The position numbers and the translations under genes are program-made. Below the pieces are notes generated by a model. It was not told the origin of the DNA and made no database searches. It worked only from the letters and a program-made list of their open reading frames with translations. Positions 55,057-64,000 of a stretch of DNA of 64,000 nucleotides are shown here, piece after piece. How positions within the stretch are numbered: position 1 is the stretch's first letter; each line of letters opens with the position of its first letter. Origin of the DNA: Rhyacophila brunnea (lineage: Eukaryota > Arthropoda > Insecta > Trichoptera > Rhyacophilidae); contig JAGYXB010001324.1 of the NCBI GenBank assembly GCA_022495005.1, forward strand, positions 1,922,001 through 1,986,000. The letters are read 5' to 3'.

Positions 55057-56951
55057 CTAGCTGACCCGGCAAACGTTGTTCTGCCATATAAATTATTTCT
55101 AGTGAATATTTTGGTTGTTAAATAAAAAATAACAAATGTATCGTAAGTGTGTGGGGATGGGATCTATGACAGAAAGAGGAATAGAGCGCTGTAGACGATG
55201 ACCGCCGATAAAAACAAAAAAACATCAACCATTAATTTTCTCAATTCAAAATGAGGAATGATGTTGATAATGAATGAATTACCTGTGACAGGATCTCGTT
55301 GTTTAATGTTTATGCAATATCCGTCTTATCCCTTCCAGAAAATTAGCGGATATTGGAGAGCGTCGTATGAACGGTGTGTGTCAGCGATGAACTCCAGATT
55401 ATTGTTTCTTCTTCGAATCACGATTTCTCGCGTCGATGTGCGGTCGTCAACCATGATTCCAGCAATGCCGTCAACAACAGTCGCATTAACGTACGTACAT
55501 CAACATCGACGTACGTGCTCTCCAGCTGGTGTTTTATCAGGATTGATGACAATAGCGTGATTTTCACTTTGCAATTCGTGCATGTGTGCTTTGAAGAATT
55601 TCAATAATTCATTGTGCTCATTCAACAAGGCGTCCAGTTCGCCGACGATGCGTCTGGCATAATTGAGGCTATTGTAGCCGCAACGTGCATCCACATGACT
55701 GATGTCCTCACCGCCACGCCCATGAAGTAGATTTGTAAAAATGTATGTGGTTCGTTTGGCATTGGCAGCAATGAGCCTACTTTATGGTATACTTGGCCTT
55801 CGATTTTGAACGTAGAATGGAATTGTTGACCATTTGCCGCAGTATTGTGAACTATTTCTGTTGCTCCGGACGAAGTCATTTGGAAGCATAAATTGAATGT
55901 GCAAATGGACTTCAGGAACAGGTTTGAATCTAGAACCGTGCCGATGAGCAAAACGTTCAATGGTTCTGGTGGTATCTCAATTTCTGGTAGTTGCACTTTT
56001 CCTGATGCGCAACACATCCCGGCTGGGGCTGACTCATGTTTGAATTTGAGCGCATGACAATGGGGACATTCTTTGTCCATAGCACCAATCAGCACTTTTG
56101 GATGAGCGGAATATTCAATATCTAGCTCGTACTCGAATGCGAGACGAAGAAACGAAGCGGATGTAAATGTTCGATGTACTTGTTGGCGTTGTCGGTCATT
56201 TGCTCTGCGTGTGTTAACTACGAACCGGCGCGCTTGGCTCCGTTCCAATTGTCGTTGTTGATTTCGTTCAGCTCGTACCTCTTCTTGTGATTGAGATGCA
56301 CGCAATTGCGACATGCTTACACGCACGTTTTTGTTATCTTGTTGGATTTGTTCGTCTGTTTTTTATGCTCTACTATTTTGCATGTTTGTTGCTTTGTTCG
56401 TTCGACGGCCCAAATGGCTCCCCTTGCGTCTTGCTGGCATTGTGCACTGTAATACACGCACATAAAAATAGATACATTAAAATAAATCGTACAAAATTTT
56501 GCACGCACTGCGTTGTGATATGCCGAATGAAATATCAAAATGACGCGACGCTTCTCTTGAATTCTTCTCGGACGTAGCGCCATCTGTCATTCAACAACAT
56601 AAATAATTTCGTTCTGTTTGAAATACGAACGACGGTTAAATTTGTTCATACAAAAATAATAAAATCGCGATTAAAAAATGGGAGGGTGGGAGTAGGAGGG
56701 TGAAAATTTGAGGTTATAGATATTTTTTATGTTAAATAATAAAAAAAATACAAAAAAAAAAATTGTTCAAAAAATAAAAGAAAATTTTTCTGGATAGAGA
56801 TACCCTAATCATCTAGCGATATGAAATATACTTGTTGACCGATTCTCATACCTAACAAATATACATTAAAAAATTCATAACAATTGGTCGAGCCATTTCG
56901 GAGGAGTTCGACCACAAACATCGTGACACGAGATTTTTATATATATAGAGA
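55057..56951 (-). mobile_element. Helitron derivative with canonical ends
   Basis: On the minus strand it begins A|TCTCTATATATATAAAAATC (56951 downward) and ends with a hairpin-prone gccgggtcagCTAG|T at 55057. Both ends fit Helitron rules exactly. It contains the N-terminal part of the Rep/helicase gene and then jumps to the 3' end, so most of the Rep catalytic region and the helicase have been deleted. Confidence 0.88.
55255..56326 (-). pseudogene. Helitron Rep/helicase protein, N-terminal (Helitron_like_N) relic
   Basis: Begins at ATG 56326 with a basic, Gln-rich N-terminus. The conserved zinc-like and Helitron_like_N motifs follow: ECPHCHALKFKHESA, GMCCASGKVQLPEI, NLCFQMTSSGATEI, HKVGSLLPMPNEPHTFLQIY, then after a frameshift near 55700 DARCGYNSLNYARRIVGELD, NPDKTPAGEHVRRC, an in-frame TGA near 55502, REIVIRRRNNNLEFIADTHR with SYDALQYPLIFW, an in-frame TAA near 55338, and DPVTG. 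The Rep catalytic motifs and the Pif1-like helicase are absent. A dead fragment of a transposition gene. Confidence 0.88.
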
Positions 56952-57375
56952 TTAGGTTTATTGTATTTGCGTGCTATTCTCAGCATGCACCTCTTTATAA
57001 CACAATGTACTGCTCTAAGTTTCTGTTACTGAGGATTCATATTATTCTCGCATATGTGATTGATTGAACACGTTGAGTTTAGGGTACAATGGGAAGTTAC
57101 TCATGACTATGTTATTCAGGTAGCCAAATACTCAGTGTAGGTTTGTTCTATATACAATTATTCATCAAACATAATATTAGGTACGTCCTATGTACATCAA
57201 ATGTACTTTCCTTGTACCGGATAGATGTAGTTTACGTATCTTTTGCATTTCTTACAGTTACTTTATATTTATACAAATTCATGTGTCATTCCAGCCAGTG
57301 TGTCTGAATAAGTCTCAAAAGGTATAGTTTGAACGAGATTTTATCATCTTGTCAGACACTCTTTTTAATCACTTA
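56952..57375. other. No gene seen
   Basis: Spacer without recognisable features. Confidence 0.4.
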
Positions 57376-57816
57376 AGGCCAGTTCATATTAGTCGAGTAG
57401 GTTAGTAGAGTGGCGAATGATTTAGACACAACTAAATGATGTAGTATCTGAAAAGTGTCCGAACATAGTAGATTAGTGAGTGACGTGTCAAAATGAACAG
57501 CGCACAACGTAACAAAGCAAACATAAATAAGGTAATAACTTCATTTTTAATGAGTACCTATATCAGCAAAATTGGAGGAAGAAATTCTACGACAACTAAT
57601 GAACTTGACTAAAGATAACATGTTCAGACTTATCTCGTGGCTTGTTTGGTATTTAGTGAGAAGTGGTGGGGGTCGCTACTCGACCGAAAAATAAAATGGA
57701 TTGACTCGACTAAATGATTTTACTAAATTACTCGACTAAATTTGTTTGTTCATACACGTTTAGTTACTAAATTACTCTTCACTCGACTAAACTACTCGAC
57801 TAATCTCAACCGGCCT
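57376..57816. mobile_element. PIF/Harbinger-like MITE with TTA duplication
   Basis: 441 bp. Inverted ends AGGCCAGTTCATATTAGTCG and, from the right, AGGCCGGTTGAGATTAGTCG, extending over about 50 bases with gagtag/ttagt repeats. TTA flanks both sides (57373-57375, 57817-57819), the usual Harbinger target. The centre has no transposase. Confidence 0.8.
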
Positions 57817-57819
57817 TTA

Positions 57820-58972
57820 TGAATAGTGATAAGTACTATTGCGTTGCGGTACAGAGTTAAAATATTTATATAGCGACTGTAAATTCCTTGATTTCTGCGT
57901 GCATCGAAAATTGAGATTTTTTATGGAATCGAACGTTTTCTTATAGCCTATAAAACTCGAATAGGGGCACTTTGTATTCCGGGAGGAAATATTCAAATAT
58001 ATATTGTATTATATACTCTTTCGCTGATAGAAAAGTGATCCAAAAACTGCGAAAATGCGTTCATCTCGTATAACATGACAAAACAGTTATTTCTTTATGT
58101 AAAAAAAACGTTAGAATTGTTATTTAAAAAAATAGCCCTTTGGCGCGCTATTCTGCGGCTGTTCAATATTGATAAAAAATACACAGAGTAGAAACATAAC
58201 ATAATACTGAAATCATTGATGTCGAAAATGTCTCGTGAGCGGAAACAAGAGGCTGACTTTTAGATAAAAGAAATTGACAAAAAATACCATTTTCACTACA
58301 CAGTTAGCATATTTTGTGTCGTTTTGCATTTTTATTTAATTTATAGCGATATATTATGTAAGTATATGATTTTATTAATCTTATTTCGAGTATTACAAGC
58401 TATATGCCAATTTTGAATAGGAAATCGAACACTTTGTAAACGGAAAGAACTCACAAACATACGGACTATCGTGTTAATTGCAACACAAGTTGCTGCCTTG
58501 ACCAGAGATTTATATCAAAAAGATAAACCTAGTTGCAGAGATTGCCAGCACAATGCTAAACATAACTCGTGGTAATCGCCTAGTGGGCGGTACATAGCCT
58601 AGCTAGGATATCGAAAAATTCCACAACCGACAGTTGGTACCTGTTAATGTTAATTTCGATGTGAATATCTTTTTTACTCAATTTTCTTTTATTTTCTAAG
58701 ATAAGTCAAATAACACCGTAAATATGACAGTATAAAAGTAAAAATAATAGTTTTAACTTAAACAAATAAATATGAATGACAAAGTTTATTGTTCACTACC
58801 GATATGTATATTATGCGAATTACAAAATATGGAAGTACGTGTGTTTGTTTTTCCAAATATAAAGTTTTATCACATAAAGATAAAAAGTACATATTATTGT
58901 ATAAATATATGTCAATATTTCCAAGTATTTATAAACCGACTGAAATATATTGTGTATTATGTAATGTAATGG
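57820..58972. other. AT-rich sequence, no gene seen
   Basis: Nothing recognisable; the open frame that begins at 58789 becomes LINE-like only from about 58975. Confidence 0.4.
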
Positions 58973-60840
58973 TGAGATGTAAGATAAGATTAAACGTCAA
59001 ATCTGAAAGATCCAAACTGCAGAAGAAGTCAAATGCTCGCATATACTTGAAGAACAATATTGAATTCCAAGATGAACTCAAGAATGCACTATCGGCTTTC
59101 TTAGATGAGTACGGAACTGTTTCCATATCCAACGCAGAGGATATAACGAATATTATTCTACAGTGTGCAAAAAAAATAGGCGTAAAAAGCTCGGAAGTCA
59201 CACCTCCCACCAAGACTTCGAAGGCAACATTGAACCTTATGGAGCAGAGAAAGAAAACTAAAAGCGATAGACAGGCGCAAAATGATATGGAGTTTTCATC
59301 ACTTTGCAAAACCCTCCGAAGAAAGATAAGAGAAAACCTTCGTAAATTCAATGTAAACCTGATACCAGCAATTGTGAAAGCAGGGAAAAGTTTGAAAAAA
59401 AAACAAGCAATGCTTGTCGATAGGAAAACAGCAAATCACAGCACTAAAAGCAAATGATGGCTCTATCATCAGAAATTGGGAACACTTGTTATGCCGAGTT
59501 GGAGAGTTCTACAGCGATTTCTATAGTGATGACACTGACAATACGACTATAGACTTAGATCTTCAGAGAAATGGAAATGTGGAAGACCATATTCCCGAAA
59601 TCATGTCCTGGGAAGTAACTCATGCTTTAAATTACATGAAAAGTGACAAAGCCCCGGGAGAAGACGGTCTAACAATAGATATCCTCAAAAAAGCGGGAAA
59701 AGATGCAAACGCAGAGCTTGCACAATTGTTCACAGCCCGCATTTACAAAGAGGATGTTTCAGAGGCATGGAAAAATGCCAGCATTGTCATTTTTCACAAA
59801 AAGGTGACAGAGAAGACCTAGAAAATTATCGTCTAATAAGTCTAGTCCCTTTTCTCTACAAGACGTTCACAAAAATTCTCTCAAACCGTCTGCAAAATGT
59901 ACTAGACGGGAACCAAGCGAGAAAACAAGCCGGATTTAGAGGAGGATACAACAGCACTATGGACCATATTAAATTCGTCAGAGAAATCATAGAGCGGTGC
60001 CAGGAATACAAACTGCCACTATGCATGGGTTTTATAGACTATGAGAAGGCGATCGATTCCATAAAGAAATGTTCAATACTTGACGCACTCAGAAATCAAG
60101 GAATCCCCGGGCGCTATATAAATATTTTCAATAATATAGATGTATAATACATAGATGATAATATAGATTTATAGATGCAACATCATCTGTAAATCTCCAT
60201 AAACCATCGCGCAGATTTCCTTTCAGCAAAGATGTCCGACAAGGTGATACAATCTCACATAAACTATTTACAGCTACCCTTGAAGACTTATTCAGGCAAC
60301 TTGATTGGAATCACAAAGGGATCCCCATAAACGGAGAATACCTGAGTCATCTGCGCTTTGCCTATAATATAGTAATTTTTTCACAAGACTCAGAAGACCT
60401 CCAAACCAGAACGCAGGAACTCGCTGAAGTAAGCAACAAAGTAGGCTTGAAAATAAATGTAACAAAAACGAAAGTCATGTTCAACTATTTTGCGGGCCAA
60501 AAAGAGATCCTCATCAATGGCACTCAGCCCGAACAGGTGAAAAACAACATCTATCTGGGACAACAGGTGTCTATAGATGAATGTATATTTGATGAAATTG
60601 AGTAAAGCTAGGCTGGAGTGCTTTTGGTCGCCTGAATAATGTTTTCAAAAGTGACCTTCCACAGTGCCTAAAGCGCAAAGTGTTCAACCAGTGTATGCTT
60701 CCCGTAATCACATATGCATGTGAAACATGGACCCTAAGTAAAAGAGAGATCCAGAAACTTAGAATAACACAACGCGGTATGGAGAGGTGCACGCTGAGCA
60801 TAACGGGAAAGGACAAAAAGAGTAGATACATACCAGTGTA
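58973..60840 (+). pseudogene. RTE-like LINE ORF2 relic with lost catalytic aspartates
   Basis: Starts in the linker before RT (IEFQDELKNALSAFLDEYGT, NLMEQRKKTKSDRQAQNDME), then KSDKAPGEDGLTIDILKKAG, ENYRLISLVPFLYKTFTKIL, QAGFRGGYNSTMDHIKFVRE, MGFIDYEKAID, DVRQGDTISHKLFTATLEDL and LRFAYNIVIFS where family members have FADDIV-F, so both catalytic aspartates are changed. The tail reads DLPQCLKRKVFNQCMLPVIT, YACETWTLSKREI, RITQRGMERCTLSITGKDKK. At least three frameshifts (near 59415, 59800, 60600) and stops near 59819 and 60147 break it. The endonuclease is missing, and the copy ends within the tail at about 60840 without a 3' UTR. Confidence 0.85.
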
Positions 60841-61504
60841 GAACCATTAAATTAAATCATAAAACAAACAGAATAAACATAAGCACTTCAGATTTTCACG
60901 TGATATTTCTGAAACAGGCGTTTTCTACGCAATATTGAATAAACTGCCACCACAGATATAAATATTTACCTTTAAATATAAGTTTTATAACATTATAGTA
61001 GATACTAACATTATGTGTATTATATTTAAATTTATCTGCACAAAGGTTTAGACGATAGCCAACTGTTTGTATTTATAAATCGTACGTGCAAGTCGTATCA
61101 TACTGCACGGATTGCACCGGGTCCAATTCAAAGAGTGTTTATAGCCTATACCGGGAATAGTATCGAATGTATGAGACTTCCATAGCCTGCAAAAAGGTAG
61201 GTAGAGCCACTTTGTACGTTTTCTCCAAGGGAACATCACAAAACTACAAATTTGTAGCCAAGTACCAATTCTAAAGAAGTAGATTACATTTTCTACGTAG
61301 AGTTTGGCACCACACTTTAGTACTATGCATATTATTATATAGTAGGTTATATAAATAAAATAATATATAGTGTACATTCAATATCTCTAATATCGCAATA
61401 TCTGTGTCATGCATATCATCTTTTTCATTGAAATTCCAATATAGACAGGGCCACCTTCTAAGAAATCTTTTTAAAAATGGTTTTTATGAAAAATTGTTGC
61501 TTAA
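60841..61504. other. No gene seen
   Basis: AT-rich spacer. A 109-codon minus-strand frame at 61048-61377 has no recognisable motif and looks fortuitous. Confidence 0.4.
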
Positions 61505-62167
61505 CGGCCCACATGCTCGTCGTAGGTCAAAATTGAGTTTTTATTGTATTTTCAAACCATGATCCTGGACACTCCTTAAACGTTATAGATAATCTATTTA
61601 TATAATTTTGAAGCCTTATTATTTTTTATATTTATTTTAAACATTTGATGACTGCATAAAGTATTTTTGTTACATAAAATAGTATTCTTTTAAACCTCTC
61701 GCTCTAATGTTGTAGAATATAGTCATATTTCGGTACATGAATGTGCAATGGTGTTAACATTTTTTACATTTATTAATTTTTAAACGCATTTATAAAACCA
61801 TTAGTATAATTTATTACGAGATATTTTTGTAAAATATTCACGATAAAAAATTATATTGATAATCTCTGTGATCCCAAATTTGACAAGAATTAGGCATTTT
61901 ATTATTCAAAAAATCGGCAAGATTAACACATTTGACGATAATTCTAAAGATACTCATTGTAAGCTATGTCTTTGACCATTCAAGTGTGATAAACATCCTA
62001 CGAATAATGATTGCTTTATAATAATTATTGACCTAAGAATAAGGTAGTATTTTTTTGAAATACGCCAGTTCTTTTGGAATTCCCCAGTAGTTAAGCTACA
62101 ACATACAGCCGTAGCCATAAATTGACAAACTATAATTAAAGTAGGGAGTAAAATGATATTGACGTGT
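61505..62167. mobile_element. Fold-back element FB1, half copy (left arm)
   Basis: Follows TTAA (61501-61504) with CGGCCCACATGCTCGTCG and matches the left arm of the 51.85-kb copy until about 62165, just short of the palindrome centre, where unrelated sequence begins. Like the 22.85-kb half copy, the break is close to the centre. Confidence 0.85.
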
Positions 62168-62284
62168 TTGCTTGTTTTGCTTGTTTTGTAGAACATATTT
62201 TTTTGAAATTTGGTTCAAAAGATGTGAGAAATACCCTTAAATCTACACCTGCGTCCAATTTGTATCGATACTTATTTTTCGTCG

Positions 62285-62475
62285 ACCATCGTCGACTGTA
62301 CACATTAACAACTGTACTGTATGTATATTATTAATTAAAATTATGAATTATAGAGAAGATACAATAGTTTAAATGTTATTTTTATGACTGTTTTTTTTAA
62401 CTTTTGATGTCCGCCATTACTGATTATTTTTCGCGTACCACCGGTGGTACGCGTACCACAGGTTGTGAACCGCTG
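62285..62475. mobile_element. hAT terminal fragment
   Basis: The right end on the complement reads CAGCGGTTCACAACCTGTGG followed by an inverted tacgcgtaccaccggtgg-type core. CAGCGGTT-AACC is a recurring hAT terminus (SPIN/Charlie type). The left end was not found, so the start coordinate is a guess. Confidence 0.45.
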
Positions 62476-64000
62476 TGTTAGATATTAGTTCAATAAAACT
62501 GATATTTGTTTCAAAATACAATAAGTACATTGACAGTTGATAATTTTGTAGTTGTTTATTCATTTTTAAGGGTATTTGTAATTAATTGTTGAAGTACTAA
62601 GTTTAATTTGTGATATGTGGATACATATTTGATTGATAGACAGAACTGTTGATAATGGTTGTTTTATTATAATATTCAATATTACACTGTATTACATTTT
62701 GAGGGAGTATAAATTATTAATTTATTTATGTACTTATGTAAATTTAGTACTTAATTGTTTTGTAGGGATGCATCGTGAACATAATTTATTTTACCTATGT
62801 TACATTGTAAGAAACCTAGTTGGTAGGCATATATTGTATTAATATGATTTGTAAATCGATTATTGTAAGCAAGTAGGCAAGGGTCAGCTACCCCAGGTCA
62901 AGTAAGACGTCGTGACAATCATTTCACAATCGCAATATACTTTTTAATGTTAAATTAGCTATTCTTGTTAATAGTAAATGCGCAATGTAAAAGCACGGCG
63001 TAAGAATTGTTGTATAAAGCATGCACCTGCCCAGACGATGCAAAATGCAATTCATTGCTTTCTATGTAATACAAATTCATTATTAAAATATTTGCTTCGA
63101 TTGTTTTCACAATTTTTAAAACGACTTTTGCAACCGTGAAAGTGTCAATTTCATTTCAATTTCTGCCTACCCGGCGTGAAGCCTGATGGAGGTTATGCGG
63201 TAAACAATGAAATAACACTTCCAGTTTATAAGAACTGGAAAAGTAGCAACCAATGATATTTTCCTTTGTTTAAAATCAGTATAAAACCCACGGATCAAAG
63301 AGACCAAACAACACATAAGTATTAACATCGTTGACTTAGTCGAATCTCTGATCCGTTTAGTAACTTTTCATAACGCAATCTTCGTAAGCTTCATTTATCA
63401 ATCATACTCGTAACTTAAACTAACTAAAAATATTGTCTGTAAATATTATATCAATTAAGGTTATCAAGTAAATGCATAAATAAATCTGGATTACCATTTT
63501 GGATTATCATTTATTTTGAATCAATCTACCTACCCTCTCTACACACATCATTTACAATAGCGTTATGTCATATTAGGACAAACACAATATACGTGCAATG
63601 ACTATATAATTGAGAGGTTAATTTTGAACTGCTTGATTTAAAGCTTTGATATCGACAGATTAACATAATGTTCGAGTGACAAGTATTTAATTATCGTCTG
63701 AGCTCATTAGTTATAATGTATGTTATAATTTAATACAATAATATAACAATACGACTATTATTGAACAATCCAAATATATGAATTAGATATAAAAATTCAT
63801 TTAAAAAATGGTAATATAAATTATATTATAATATTCTACATGTTGATCATTTATAAGTCACTAGCTATTTTAGTTATCACACTATTATAAAGATAATACA
63901 GTAAAACAATTAGCAAGTTTTTACTTAAATCGTTAGTTATAATTATATTATGCTTACGTGTATTATTATGATAATAATAGAATGACGTATGTATTAGTAT
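62476..64000. other. AT-rich sequence, no clear gene
   Basis: One less AT-rich patch at 63130-63400 holds a short open frame (CLPGVKPDGGYAVNNEITLP...) and the promoter-like motifs listed separately. The rest shows nothing. Confidence 0.35.
63248..63330 (+). promoter_or_regulatory. Promoter-like CCAAT and TATA motifs
   Basis: aaccaatga at 63249-63257 and cagtataaaaccc at 63279-63291 have spacing compatible with a core promoter whose start would be near 63310-63320. No gene is seen before the window ends. AT-rich DNA makes TATA boxes common, so this is weak. Confidence 0.2.

Overview
This window looks like a gene-poor, AT-rich stretch of an insect genome. The evidence is the company of R1-clade-like and RTE/CR1-like LINEs, hAT, TTAA-flanked fold-back and Harbinger-type elements, Helitrons and tRNA-derived SINEs, plus runs of the insect telomere-type unit TTAGG. 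The base composition and a possible gustatory-receptor relic fit a hemipteran, but I cannot name a species. No complete host gene is visible. Almost everything that can be interpreted is a mobile element, usually broken and often nested.

Bases 1-12.8 kb form a stacked transposon nest. A hAT transposon with a ZMYM1-like transposase lies on the minus strand (right terminus near 8376, other end left of the window). It is split by a 6.3-kb R1-clade-like retrotransposon on the plus strand that has an intact ORF1 and a nearly intact ORF2. Next to it is the 3' end of an older LINE (8380-8617 and 12657-12793). That LINE is split by a second, 5'-truncated R1-clade-like element on the minus strand, bounded by a TTAAAG target duplication. 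Both R1-like elements join ORF1 and ORF2 by an ATGA overlap.

From 13 to 30 kb there are SINE heads, a tandemly duplicated palindromic MITE with a TTAGG-like core, two hAT-type elements (one with a 300-bp palindrome nested inside), half of a fold-back element, an RTE tail with a 9-bp duplication, and a 2-kb Helitron filled with about 14 copies of a 110-140-bp minisatellite.

From 30 to 49 kb there are weak but interesting coding signals: a small secreted cysteine-rich ORF (30.1 kb), a gustatory-receptor-like exon or relic (34.1 kb, minus), an unidentified coding relic (35.8 kb), and a possible laminin-G exon ending at a good splice donor (40.6 kb). They sit among further MITEs, LINE tails, a SINE and a 1.35-kb fold-back element.

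From 49 to 62.5 kb the window returns to dense transposons: an RTE/CR1-like LINE with an intact YADD motif, paired hAT MITEs with exact 8-bp duplications, a composite inverted-repeat element carrying two nested insertions, a Helitron with a Rep-domain relic and canonical A|TC...CTAG|T ends, a Harbinger-like MITE, a LINE whose catalytic aspartates are lost, and another fold-back half. The last 1.5 kb has only a weak promoter-like motif. All calls come from reading the sequence; no database search was possible.
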